From Styela clava (Eukaryota; Chordata; Ascidiacea; Stolidobranchia; Styelidae): a stretch of DNA of 64,000 bases. This document shows positions 43,171 to 56,800 of the stretch, in pieces. The notes under the pieces are model-generated. The model was not told the DNA's origin. It did not search any database and worked only from the letters and a program-made list of their open reading frames with translations. The stretch's first letter is position 1. Each line of letters begins with the position of its first letter. A program made the position numbers and the translations under genes. Where the stretch lies: positions 10,275,426-10,339,425 of the forward strand of contig NC_135263.1 of assembly GCF_964204865.1 (NCBI RefSeq). Direction: 5' to 3'.

Positions 43171-45837
43171 ATGGCACAACAAGAAATGGCGAAGCTATCC
43201 TATGAAGAAATGGGTAAATAAATGTTTCCTTCGCTAGTTTTGTTTGTAACAAGATTTCGTTTTGCCGTTCACTTGTTTATTGGAAATAATTTTTAAAATT
43301 ATTAAAGTACCATTATGATCAGTGAATTAATGAGAAATTGAGTCGTATTGCAAATGGAAAATATTATCCTATTATTAACTAGACAAGCGATTTGATGTTA
43401 CTTATTATTCAATTTATTAAAAAACACATGCATGTTCTTTCCTGAAAGTTTAAGTCTAAAAAATTTGGATGAGTTGCTTTTATGTCCAAAATGAGATATT
43501 TTTACTTTTGATGTTTGGTATATCTTTAATTAATATTTATTCATATTAGTCTTATAAAATAAATCGATTAATATTTCTTTGAGATAATGGCACTTTACTT
43601 AGAACGTTATAAAAAGATTATATCATTTTGTGATTCTTTTTTGTAGATATCGATTCAATTTAACTATATGCTTGCAACATCTTCTTGGCACAATTTCTTT
43701 TTTTTACAACTTTCACACTGATTCAATTGTTTTAACCTGTACTTTGCAAAATCACAGAATGATGTAGCGCCCTGGGACAATACTCAGGAATAGTTCACAG
43801 AGGGATGTACATATATAAAAAATGTTGAAATGTCATCGTTATTTTTAAAAACTTCTATAATTTGTGATATATCTACCCAAGGAAAGAATAACATAAAATT
43901 GAATAGTAACCTCGATTAATGTTTTTTACAGAGCCATCCTCACCACCGCTGATATATAATAAGAGAAGGAATCAAATACATTTGTCGACCTGATATTTTC
44001 CCGAATAGTGAATCTGTCTGTACATGTTTAAAAGGTTTATTATTGTGTATTTTTGCTTTGAAAGTAGCAAACCATTGTTTTCAATTTCGGACGGCACGCG
44101 GAAGAATTTTGTGGTCAAATTTAGACGATTTTGGCACTCGAGACGAAAAATGTTGCCCACCCCTGACCTAGAGTAACCCGGTATGTATCACAGCGCAGTG
44201 CATTGCTTGTCATATATATGTCAAATGATAATCACAAGTTTCTACTTACTTTAAAAAAATTTTAACCCATTAAAAACGATTTATTATAACATACCATAAG
44301 TTTGAATAGTTAATCCCGTGAAAAGAGAGGACATTTTGACATTTCAGTGTCCTCTGAGAACGTTGAATTTTTAACAAAAGAGAAGGACAAATCCTCCAAA
44401 AGAAAGGATGACATATGGTCACCCTATTTATATCAAACTGTTTACCAGGCTTACAAGGTTCTGTAGCGCTCCCACGTGTTCGTTGTTTTGATGAATATAA
44501 TTTACATATGCAACGCTAGTTAATACTGGCTAGGCAGCTTTCATCAGACAGATATTTCGGTTGTAATTTGTATTTACAAGTTCATATTTCACTATGATGT
44601 GTTATGTCGTGAGTTATTTTCAACGAATATTCCGCAGAACCCTAGTGTTCCGTGAAAGTCGTTCGGGTGTACCGCGTTAAATTGTTGCTTCGTAATTATT
44701 ATTTTTTGATTGACATAATGTATGATAACAAAATGTATTATAACGCCAATAAGTACGTATGTTGCGCGGTGATGGCTGTTTTCATGTGTTGATTTCCGTA
44801 ACCATGACTGAACAGCAAAATGTTAACAGTACCGAAACAGTAGGAATGTAACCAACATATCAGACACCATTGGGAAACTCCGTTGTCACTCGAACTGACT
44901 CGTTTTCGTACTGTTTTTTACTTGTGTTTCCAGAATTTAGGTTAGGATCAAGTGAATAAGATGGACTTCATCAGTCATTTTTTGTATGAAAGCGTTTGCT
45001 CAAGTGGTTAGAGCGAGGGAGCCTAAGTTTAGTTGAAGTAACGTATTTAAAAAACGATCACAAAAACGGATAGAGGCCGCGATAGGCCAGACTAAAATTA
45101 GCTTTCAATACTTTTTATCGGCAGCTGCTTAAATACATTTTAAACAATATGGTGGGTTTTGAGATTCAAAATATGTTTATGCGCCAGCTCACAGAAAATA
45201 TCATTAACAAAAGCACTATAAATTCTTCCTACTAATCGCATATTTTTCAGAACAAATTTTTTATTACTGCAAATAAAAAAACTTGGAAGACAAAAAGACC
45301 ATCGGATTATTTTTATTCCTACCCTAAAATTTAGAAGCAGGACTAGAAGCACGGATCAGAGAACACGTCGAACACGTCTAGTTGAAATTAATTCATCGTG
45401 CAAAAGATTTTCCCTCAAATGAAAACAACCCCAGATTGTGTCATTGACACATATCTTATTTCACAAAGAAAGCTATTTCAATTCGATAATTTGCTTTATC
45501 TCTTAACGTCTATCGGATCATATTTGATTATGATTGTTGTTTGCTGGGACATAAAGAAACTTTTGGTTTTTATATTTTCACCATTATCACCATTGATCAC
45601 GTTTTTATAATACAATTTTATGAGAAAACTATACAAAGATCTCGTTACATTTAACACCATTTTTTATATAGAGTTAAAACATTTTAAAACATTGAAAGTA
45701 CAAGTCTTCACATTACACACTGGCTATTGACAATATACATAGACATGTTGGGCTTTTATCTGCTTCCCAATCAGTTTGATTTGTTGCTATTTGTGGAGAA
45801 AAAGAAAAAGTAACAATTGTAGAGATGTGTTTGGTTG
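43171..45837 (+). pseudogene. Degenerate BRI3-like gene
   Basis: A possible first exon, 43171-43213, reads MAQQEMAKLSYEEM and ends in phase 1 before GTAAAT. A possible second exon from 43932 (after TTTTTTACAG) begins with Glu and a proline-rich PSSPPLIYN, then runs into a transposon-derived segment that ends near GTTGCCCACCCCTG at about 44165. A relic of the last exon at 45743-45837 reads CWAFICFPISLICCYLW then RKRKSNNCRDVFG. The first Cys of the terminal C-x-x-C is Ser and the following Gly is Arg. The zinc-ribbon N-terminal half (CPTC) and a polyglutamine exon were not found. The first two exons are weaker calls than the last. Confidence 0.55.
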
Positions 45838-48800
45838 GAGTTACAAAAAAAAAAAATTCAAAACAGCATCACTGACTCAAACTCTACAGTTTTTGTATGA
45901 AACGTTACTTACAGAAAAATCAATTTATCATCGTTGTTACAAATGTATGATTGCAAGACATAAAATTCTCGAAGTTTCCTAATTTCTTAAATTTTAAAAG
46001 TGTTTAATATATTTAAAATTTCACATTCTATTATGCAGTATGTCCAGTTTCCAATTTCGCATGTTCTATTATGCAGTATGTCCTATTCGAATGGTGGACG
46101 GGCAATGTTCCCCATTTCAAACATTCAGTAAAATGCCCACAATGCACCTTCACACCTTAGTCTCAAGTTTCGTATCAAATTTTTTACAAATTCGTTCTTA
46201 AAATTATAAATAGTCTGGTATATATGTTGGTTTAATTGTGGAGATACTTTTACATAATTGCAAAAATAAATTCCGATATCTCTCAAAAGATATGAAACTG
46301 GATGAAACACCACTATAATATTTAGCAATGTATATATATACTTATTAAACTAGAATACTAGTGGATACTCATTTGAGGGCTTTTACCACATTTATCGCTG
46401 TTCGAAACTTCAGGGTCTCATTACACAGACCCGCGGGGAGAAATTATTATGTTTCTAAACCCCATTTTGAAAACTAAGGATAACTGAAATGGGAATTAGA
46501 AACCCTAACAAAACATTTCAATCTTTACAATTTGTGAAAATGCGAATTCCAAGAGCTCATATATTGTGGTAAAGTAGTAAAGTACAGATGGGTGTGTATT
46601 GGTTGCCAAGGTATGCTACATAATGGCAAAAACCTCTTTTGTACTTAAAGACTACAGGGGAATTCTATTACAATAACACTATACCAAACTTCTTTATTTC
46701 TGTAATAGGAATCCGCTACAAAACAAGTCTGGCTTTTATAATAGTATCTCTCATCACTAAATATTTATGAAACTGTTCTCTCACTGAAAATGAGGATTCA
46801 ATGGGTTGCGTTGCTATGGCCCACTCAATTTTTTAAGCTAGCTCATATCTGCATCTTCATTTTCAAAGACATCTCAGGATAGACTTCTTTGCATTTGGAA
46901 CGAATATTCTTCTTAGAAAATTTTTAGACGATTCTGTTACAAAAATATAGGAAAGCAATGTTTTTTTAATAGATTTGCTGATTATTAATATTACTGCTGC
47001 TTTTTGTTTCAGTTCAATTCAGCTTTATCTGTCAATTTCGATGTAATTACTTGCATCACAGCGTAGAAAGATGGGACTGAAACTCAGCCAGTTATTTTTT
47101 CTCAATTTTGATTTGATTCACTCTTTTAAAAAGATTAATTTACTCAATATACGTAACGTTTATCATAATTCCAAATAACTAAAAGCAACAGATAAATTTT
47201 ATTTTATTAAAAATTTTTATTTTTGCCTCAGTTCAAAAAAAAAAACATTCCAACTAACTCCCAGAACACGAAGTTTAAACAATTAGAAGTATGAGCAGAT
47301 TCCTTACCATCAGTACTTTGATAGGTAATGACATTCGAATAAAATAATTAATCATTTTTTTATTCATAATATATATAGAAATTAATAGAAATTTTTATAT
47401 GAACTTGTCCAAAATTTATAACACTCAAGATATGAACAGTTCTTTTTAAAAAAATTATGTGCGGATGATGGAACAAAAATGTTCTAAATATTGCTACTTT
47501 TTATTCAAAGGGTTAAATTTTAATGCGGTCAAAGCATCTATTGCACTGATCAAATTAATAATGACTCATATATCTTCATTCTGATTTTTTTTTCAAATAG
47601 CAATTTAACTAATTTACTTCCAATAATATACAATTCAGTTGGAGAATTTAACCAAGACAAGGGATTGTGACTATGGAACCGCAAGGTATTTAATGAAATA
47701 CCTTTATTTTATTAATTTAAGTAAAATATACATCATCGTGATATCCCGTTTTATTCTTTATACTAATTAACTGGAATAAAAGACATCTCAATAAAAACAG
47801 TTAAATATGTAGTAATATTTTCTGTAGACATATCATGTTTATAACTCAAATGAATATTTCATTAAAAATTATGTTAAAAATGTTTGTTAGTTTCTACTTT
47901 TACGCCTTATTGTTTTCACTTGTTACAATTTAAACTTAGGTTATTTAGAATGTCATTTCTTTTAGCATAATTATAACACTTCACTAACAGTAAATTTACA
48001 TTTTTTCATTCTTAGACTAGATTTAATGGTATATTGATTCAATGATTTATAATTACACTTCACCTTCAGTAATTTCACATTTTTTGAATTTTAGTCTAAA
48101 ATCAAAGATTCGTTCAAATGATGCTTGTTTATTAATGGACTGAAACAATCTTTGTTTTGTGTGGCATATACATGCATCCAATATACCCTACACAAGCATC
48201 ATATTTTTGAACAAAAATAATAATTTTTTTCAAGCAATTCAACTCGTTTTGCACTCTATTCGCGGACGTATCTGCTTTTGATAATACTTAAATGATCAAT
48301 TTATTTTTTATTTATTTTTCATGCTGTGTTTGTTAAACTTTCTGATCCGTAATATACATGATTGCCATTTTTTGGAACTTGGTTGTAACAAAACACATTT
48401 TTATTTTGTTAAGCGACAGCTCCGCCAGCGTATGTACCACCACATATAGTTCCAGTTGCAACAGCACCAGCTGCATACTCACCTACAGTTGCACCAGTCG
48501 CTTATGCACCAGGTATGATTTTTCACAAAGTGTTAGTTTGATTTTGAATTTTTGCTATTCTATCGACTGCAATCGTACAATGGTCGCCGGGTGCCGAATG
48601 TCATGCTCCGTTAGACCAATGATAACTTCTTACGATTTTAGTAAAAATCCTTGAATATCTTTGGGATTTCACTATCGTTCGCTTATGTTATATTGTGAAG
48701 TCTTCACCGTCCTAAAATGGTCAAGCTACATTATAAGTACCGGTATTCAAATATTATTAGAAAAATATGACGAAGCGCACGTTGCCGCTTCATTATATTG

Positions 48801-49184
48801 TCGCTACCCATTACAGACCGAAATTTTTTTTTTGAACAGTTTGCAAGTCTCATTGTTTGTTAAAAAACTGATTCAGTACAAGTGCATGATTTTCAGGACA
48901 TATATTTGGATGTTTTTTGTGTTGCATTCTATATACTTTAGTTTTGTACTTGTAGAAATCAAATGAAATAAACTCAATGTAATAATAAATAAAACAGATT
49001 TCAATCATATAAAAGAACATCTAATAGTTCGTACTGAATTTTTTGCTTATAACACAAGCATCCACAAAATCAAAAACTCAATTTCAAATATTCTTTAATT
49101 TATTAAGCTCCACAGCCAATAATTCAGCAGCAACCGGCTGCTGCTCCTACAATTGTTATCAACCAATCTTCTTCGACATCAAAT

Positions 49185-49219
<35 letters not shown>

Positions 49220-49943
49220 GACAGGCGGAAGGCTGTTACTTCGTAGGGGAAAATGCCCCACGTGTGGGTAAGAAGTTTCAATGTTACATTGTTTCTTTGA
49301 ATACGGATAGGAACGTAGTCTGGATCAGGCTTGAACTTAAAAAAAATGTCAATACCTCTGGCGTTATAATCATAATCAACCACTATTCTAATCTACAATC
49401 ATTTTGTATCGGTGGAGCCAGTTGGGCATTTGAGGTATGAGTTCAGAGACTTCAATGGATGTCTTTTTTGGGTGCCAATTCGGGTTTAAAACGTTGAAAT
49501 TTTGTATATCAATATCTAATAATATTTATTGTAAACAATGGAAAACAAGAGAGCGATGCTCAAATATATAAACACGAAGACAAAAACGAAATATTTCACC
49601 CCCAATTTCCCCCAAAAATATATCGTGGACGAGGCTGGAACTGTCGACCGTCGTAACTTACTAGTACCAAACGATTCGACCCGTAACTGTAGTATTAATT
49701 AGTTTACATTACTTCACCTTTTATCATTTACCATTTACCGGTATCAAAAACAATCAATGTGTCTATATTTTATCATTGTTTTTTGTTACTATTTATTTAT
49801 ACTATTTTAGAATCGGAAAACTGAAAGGTCACTTCACTCCATGTGGAATATGTTGCGCTGTGTTCTGGTTCCCAGTTGGCTTGATTTGTTGCTACTTGTG
49901 GAGAAAAAAGAAATGTAACAACTGTGGAGATGTATTTGGATAA
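44440..49943 (+). repeat. Segmental duplication, unit 1
   Basis: The order of landmarks is the same as in 50750-57578: TTACAAGGTTCTGTAGC, TGTTCGTTGTTTTGATGAAT, ACACCATTGGGAAACTCCGT, the last-exon relic, ATTCTATTATGCAGTATGTC, CAGACCCGCGGGGAG, TACATAATGGC, the first-exon ATG and exon 2 onward. Divergence is moderate, with many small indels. Confidence 0.85.
47673..49943 (+). CDS. BRI3-like small membrane protein, gene A
   Basis: Four exons: 47673-47685 (MEPQ plus one base), 48420-48512, 49108-49267 and 49811-49943, with intron phases 1, 1 and 2, about 132 residues. Exon 2 is proline/alanine/valine-rich (PPAYVPPHIVPVATAP). Exon 3 has a run of 12 glutamines encoded by mixed CAA and CAG, then RLLLRRGKCPTC. 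Exon 4 gives GIGKLKGHFTPCGICC, a hydrophobic segment (AVFWFPVGLICCYLW), a basic stretch and CNNCGDVFG before TAA. The CPxC ... membrane segment ... CxxCG layout is that of brain protein I3 (BRI3) and resembles LITAF. Such proteins sit in late endosome or lysosome membranes, so that location is inferred. The first exon is tiny and rests on its match with gene B. Confidence 0.85.
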
Positions 49944-50134
49944 AATTGGATAAAATTCAAAAATGTTCAAACAATATTTTACACAGCAATACTAACTTGA
50001 ATCTTTCTGTTTTTGTATGTCATCATTTTATCAACATTGTAAAGATTTATGATTGCAAGATATAGATTTCTGATTATTTTGATTTTAAAGTTGTTAAATA
50101 TATTGATGGTTACAATCGGGCAAAGTATTCGTCA

Positions 50135-50490
50135 CAATATTGGACACGGAATGGACCTATGGATCGTTTTTTTATTATGTTGTTGATGTTCTTGTTGGTA
50201 TATTTCTTATTGTTATGAGAGAAATCGCGTTACCTACTGGACCTATTCAACTAAGTCTTTGAAAATTTCAGCGGTTGGAGATTTTATTTTGCTAGATGGC
50301 TATTACTATTACTTATTTCCGAAAAATCCATGGGATTCGTTTTTGTGTGCGACGAGGTCATAAAAATTGCGCTTTTTGAGGCGATTCGCTTTCCCGTAAG
50401 TTGACGTCAGGTGGTCAGGGGAAATCGTGACGACTGCGGTACTGGTAGTCTGCTGTGATAGATTGCATACCCGTAGGGATTAGTTTGCAA
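50135..50490 (+). repeat. GGACACG dispersed repeat, copy 3
   Basis: ATTGGACACGGAATGGACCT, then ATGGATCGTTTTTTTATTATG. Its tail is the longest of the four, with TGACGTCAGGTGGTCAGGGG and ATCGTGACGACTGCGG. It lies between gene A and the second duplication unit. Confidence 0.6.
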
Positions 50491-52047
50491 AGAGATATTT
50501 AAAATACTGAGAAACATCCGATGGTGCCTTGTAACTTATTTGTTTTTGTGTGTCCGTCATGGATGCATGAAGCTCTAGTCTATTTACAGTCTATTTTCTG
50601 AATTTCTCTACTGTTCTTATAGTTTGTACGTTGTACTTACCGATGTCGAGCCGGGGAAGTAATTGAGCATGATATTGAGGCTGTAAGTGAAAAATGTAAG
50701 CTCACTGACTTTTAGTTATCTGATATTTGATATCAGACTGTTGTTTAATGTTTACCAGTCTTACAAGGTTCTGTAGCATCCTCATGTGTTCGTTGTTTTG
50801 ATGAATATAATTTATATATACAACACGGATCGAGGGATGTGTCCCCGACCATCGATTTTCTTGTTTATTTCCGTAACAATGACCAATCAGCAGCAAGTCA
50901 ACAATGACGTAACAATTAGAATTTTTGTTAAATTTTGGCAAGCGGAAGAATTTTGTCTTGAAATTTTGTCTATTTCGGGACGCGTGGCGAAAAAAGTTCC
51001 CCACTCCTGGACTAGACTGAAACGAGCTATTAGTAGTTATTTTTATTAGTCAGTCATTTTTGATCGGTGTTCTAATTTATTTTAAAATAATAAATTCGAA
51101 AGTCAATGAAAATGTCTGTTGCGTGGTTGTTTTCGCGCCCTAGTGCATTTCAATAACCCTGACTGAACAGCAAAATATTAACGGAAATATATCAGTAGGA
51201 ATATAACCAACATCTTAGACACCATTGGGAAACTCCGTTGTCACTTGAACTGATTTGTTTTCGTAATGTTCTTTACTTATGTTTCCAGAATTTATGTATA
51301 GATCAAGTGAATAAAATGGACTTCAGCGGTTATTTGTTTTTTTATGGGAGCATTTGCTCATAGGGGGTTAAAGCGAAGGAGCTTAAGTTTAGTTGAGACT
51401 TAAATTAGCCTTCAATATTTTTTTATTGGAAGCTGCTTAAATATTTTTTTTTAAACAATATGGTAGGTTTTAATATTCAAAACATTTTTCAATCGACAGC
51501 TCACAGAAAATATCATTAAATAAGCACTAAAAATCCGCCGTCCTACTAATCGCATCTTTTTCGGAACTAATTTTTGATTACTGCAACAAAAACTATCTGG
51601 AAGACAAAATGACCATTGAAATATTTTATTTCTATCTAAAATTAAGAAAACAGGACTAGAATCTACTAAATAGATCACAGAACACGTTGAACGCATTTCT
51701 CGTTGAAATTATTTCATCGCACAAAAGGTTTTTCCTCAAATGTCAACTACCCCACAGTGTGCCATCGAGACATATCTGATTTCACAAAGAATTTGAAAGG
51801 TATTTAAATTCGATAATTTGCTTCATATCTCAACGTCTATCGGATCATATTGGGTTATGATTGTAGTTTGCTGTGCCGTGAAGAAACTTTTTTTTTAACA
51901 TTATCACCATTGATCACGTATTTATAATACAAATTTATGAGAAAACTTTACAGAGATCTCGTCAAATTTTTCATATGGAATTGAAACATTTCAAAATATT
52001 AAAAGAACAAGTCTTCATGTTATACACTGGTTAATAACAATATACAT

Positions 52048-52143
52048 ACTTGTTGGGCTTTTATCGTCTTGCTAGTTGGTTTGATTTGTTGCTATCTGTG
52101 GAGAAAGAGAAAAAGTAATAATTGTAGAGATGTGTTTGATTGA
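52048..52143 (+). pseudogene. BRI3-like last-exon relic
   Basis: This reads TCWAFIVLLVGLICCYLW, RKRKSNNCRDVFD and a TGA stop. The Cys-to-Ser and Gly-to-Arg changes are the same as in the relic at 45743-45837, so both descend from one already degenerate copy that was duplicated with the unit. There is no splice acceptor or CPTC exon upstream. Confidence 0.8.
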
Positions 52144-53859
52144 AGTTACAAAAAAAATTTCAGTACAGCAACACTGACTCAAACTCTACAGTTTTTGTAT
52201 AAAACGTTACTTACAGAAAAATCAATTTATCATCGTTGTTACAAATTTATGATTGCAAGACCTAGAATCCTCGATATTTCCCGATTTCTTAAATTTTAAA
52301 GTTGTCCAATATATTTAAAATAGCACATTCTATTAATGCAGTATGTCCTATTCGAATGGTAAACGGGCAATGTATCATTTCCCCACTTCACACACTTAGT
52401 AAAATGCCTACAATGCACTTACACACTTTAGTCTCAAGTTTCGTTTTAAATTTTGTACATACTTGTTTTGTATATTATAAATAGTCTGCTTGAAGACTGT
52501 AGCAAAAACGGATGATAATATATGTTGATTTATTTGTAAAGATACTTCCACATAATTACACCAATATATTCCAATCTCATTCAAAAGATATGAAACTGGA
52601 CGACTCACTACTTTTATATTTAGCAATGTATTATATGTATGGAACTAGGAAGCGAGTAGATACTCAATTAAAAGCTTTTATCGCTGTTCGAAACTTCAGA
52701 GTCTTAATTCACAGACCCGCGGGGAGTACATAATTATGTTTCTAAACGCCATAAATGAAATGGTAATTAGAAACCCAACCAAACATTTCAATCTTTACAA
52801 TTTGTGAAAATCCGAATTCCACGGGTTCATATATTGTGGTAAAGTGCAGATGGGTGTGTATTGGTTGCCAAGGCATGCTACATAATGGCGAAAGCCTCTT
52901 TTGTACTTAAACACGATATGGGAATTCTATTACAATCACACTATACCTTCTTCTTTTTTGTTATAAGAATCCGCTACAAAACAAGTCAATCAATGGGTTG
53001 CGTTGCTATGGCCAACTTGATTTTCAAAGACAGCTTATGTTTAGGATTATTCTTAAAAGCTGAATATCTGAATCTATATTTTCTTTGCATTTAGAAAGAT
53101 TTTTTCATAGAAAATTTGTGTACGATTTTGTTGCAAAAATATAGAAAAGCAATCTTGTGTGTTCTTTTTAAAAAGATTCGTGGATTATTAATATTACAAC
53201 AGATGCTTCTTCAAATTATGTTTACCTGCCAGTTTCGATGTAACTACTTTCATCACAGCGTAGAAAGATGGAACTGAAACTCACTCAGTTATTTTTTCTC
53301 AATTTCGATTTGGTTCACTCTTTTAATGAGATTAATTTACTCAATATACCTAACGTTCATCATAAATCAAATAACTAAAAGACAATAGATACATTTTATT
53401 CTTTCAACTGGCCACTTTTGCTTTAGTTCGCGAAAGACGACATTCCAGCACACGGATTTTAAACAAGTAGAAGCAATACCAAGTTTTGTACCATCCATAC
53501 TTTGATAGATGATATGATTTGAATGAAATAATTAATCAATTTAAAAAATAATTATAATATGAAGGTTAATAGAAATTTTTTTATGAACTTGTAAAAATTT
53601 ATAACACTCAAGATATGAAAAGCACTTTTTATAAAAAAATATGTGTGGCTACTGGAACTAAAATGTTTTTAAATATTTATCCTTTGTATTCAAATGGAAT
53701 TTTATCTTAATGGTGTCAAGGTATCTGGTCAAGTTAATATTGACCGACACATATTCATTTTGATTTTTTTTTAAATAGCAAAGCAATTTAACTAATTTAC
53801 TTCTAATAATATACAATCCAATCGAAGAAATTAATTAACGAAGACAAGGGATTGTAAAT

Positions 53860-56800
53860 ATGGAACAGGAAGGTATTTAATAAAGTAGCTTTATTTTATT
53901 AATTTAAGTAACATTTAAATGAGCCTACTTTGATAATAAATGGAAACGGGATGAAATACTATTATTAAAAGCGAAAACATACTTCATTGTAATATTCCGT
54001 TTTATTTTTTATATCAGTTTGCCGCAATAAAAAAACATTTCAGTATGTAATGATATTTTTGTAGTTTATTTATCCTCATAATTCAAATAATTATTTCATG
54101 AGAAATTATGGCATTTTTTTTTGTCTGTTTCACCATTTTTGTCGTTTTGTACTTGTTTTAACCTAAATTTGTTGTTTTGCTTAAATAATTCACATAAATT
54201 ATGCTTGTTTGTTACATGATTAAAAGAAACCTTTGTTTTCCGTGGCACATCAACATGCATATGGTCACGATAATAACAAAAATGTGTAAGTCATAATTAT
54301 CGGTTTAGATTAAAATATAAAAAGCTCTCAGCTGCAATCTATTTGCAAAAAAATCAACAACAAAAAATAACCAGTCTCATTGGCATTTCTTTCGTCACAA
54401 TAGTCTCAAGTTAAACCATATTAATTATCGTTAGCATCGAACAAATGCAACAATGTACATATCACATTTTATCTCCTTTTTATGCGTTTTTGCTCCGATC
54501 TGATAAATCTGAGGAAGCAGACTGGTGCGCAGTATAACATAAATTGATAACTAACTATTGTATCAAAAACTCCAAATCGTCAAAAAGAGACTTACAAACT
54601 TAGATTATTAGCGTGTCGTTATGTTCTTAGAACATTGCAATGACAAGCAATGCAACTTGCTTTGTGCTGTATCCGCAGACTCACGTAAAATTTACGTTCC
54701 TGATTAAACTTGAAGTATCAATGAAGTTTTTATTTTCAATAATTCTTATTTATATATATCTTGCTGTTTTTGTTAAGTTTTTTAATTAGTAATATGTATG
54801 ATTGCAATTTTTGAAACCAGGAGTGGATGGAATGCTATTAACAGAAGCAAAAATATACATCACCGTAATATCCCGTTCTGTTCTTTATACCAATTTGCCT
54901 GAATCAAAAACATTACAATATGAAATAATATTCCCTGCAGTCATTTTATCTATTTAATTTAAAAAATTATTTCATTAGAAATTATGTCAAAATTTTTGTC
55001 AGATTTTGCCTTTACACGGCTTTGTCTCAACTTGTTACAATTTGAATTTCGGTCATTCGGCTTGTTATATATTGTATCATAATTATAACACTTCAGTAAT
55101 TAGACATTTTTTCATCTTTAGTCTAAAATCAAAAGTTCGCTCGAAAAATGCTTGTTTTTCATCTGATTGAAAGTAATCTTTGCTTTGTGTGGCATATCAA
55201 CATGCATTCAATATGCCTTACTCATCATATTCTTGAACAAAAATTGCAATGCCCAGAAATGCAATTCGTTTTGTAGGCTACTGTATCCGCAGATCTGCTC
55301 CTGATAAAACTTGAAAATATTATTGAATGAATGAATTTATTTTCAATAATTTTTATTTATTTTTCATGCTGTGTTTGTTAAATTTTCTAATCAGTAATAT
55401 GTATAATTGCCATTTTTTGGAACCTGGTTGTAACAAAACACTTTTTTATTTTGTTAAGCGACAGATCCGCCAGCGTATGTACCACCACATACAGTGCCAG
55501 TCGCTACTGCACCAGTCGTTGCCGCACCAGTCGCATACCCACCTACAGTTGCACCAGTCGCTTATGCACCAGGTATAATTTTTCCCAAAGTGTTAGTTTG
55601 ATTTTCATATTTTGCTATTCTATTGACTGCAATCGTACGATGAGTGCCATTGGGTGCCAAATACCATGCCCTGTTAGACCAATGATGACTTTTTACGAGA
55701 AATACTTCAATATCCTTGGGATTTCACTAATGTTCACTTAAGTTATATTGTAAAGTCTTCACCATCGAAACAGAAAATTTTTTCTTTATAAAGAATTTGC
55801 AAACCTCATGCTCAATTGGAATTGATTCAAATGCGAGTGCATGATTTTTAGAACGTACATTTGGATGATTTTTGTCTTGCATTCTATATACCTTGGTTTT
55901 GTACTTGTCGAAATCAAATGAACGTTTTCCCAACGATTGCTCTCCTTTCAATGACCACATGACATTGCAATACACACCGGTCAGTGGTATAGGCACAGTT
56001 GAATACAAAAAGCAATATACCAACGAGAAACAATTTTAGTCCTAAGACCATTCCATTGGGAGTGATAATACCTGTTAAATCTTTATTTAATTGAGTTGTT
56101 TTTGAGGTTTCTCTGCAAACAGAAGTGTTAATTTACTTTTGTACATTTCTTATTGTGTGAAGGTCGTATATTATGTTACGTTCTACATAATATATGTTGC
56201 TATTGTGTAGAGCATCCAGCAAAACAAAACAACTCATTTTCTCTAAAGATGCGTCTGAAATTTCTTTTAAACGAATCTCTTGCAAAATCGATAAAGGTGG
56301 TAAACTGATATGTTTTCCGCTTTTCACAACTTGTATGCCGCAATACACGATGTGTTATAAGCCCTATATATGTGTTGAGAATAATGAAAATGGTGCAAAT
56401 ATTAAATATACATTTTGAAGTCTGGAAACTGTGATCTTGTCACATTAAAATTAAAATTCGAGATTTCGATGGTCTACTTGAAGAGATTTTGTTTACGTAA
56501 CTGTAAACTTCAATCACAGATACCATAACGTTCTCATCATGTGTATATATATATGAAAGAATATTACCATTTCACTGATATTTTAATTGACGCACTCTCA
56601 TGTTCAGCTACTGTTCCATATGTTCAGCAGCAACCACCACCGCCGCCGGCTGCTGGACCTACAATCGTGGTCAATCAATCTGCTTCGTCATCAAATCAAC
56701 AACAGCAGCAGCAACAGCAACAACAAGAACAAATATTAAGTGGGAGGCAGTTACTTCGTAAGGGGTTATGCCCCACTTGCAAGTATGCTGTGTGTATTAT

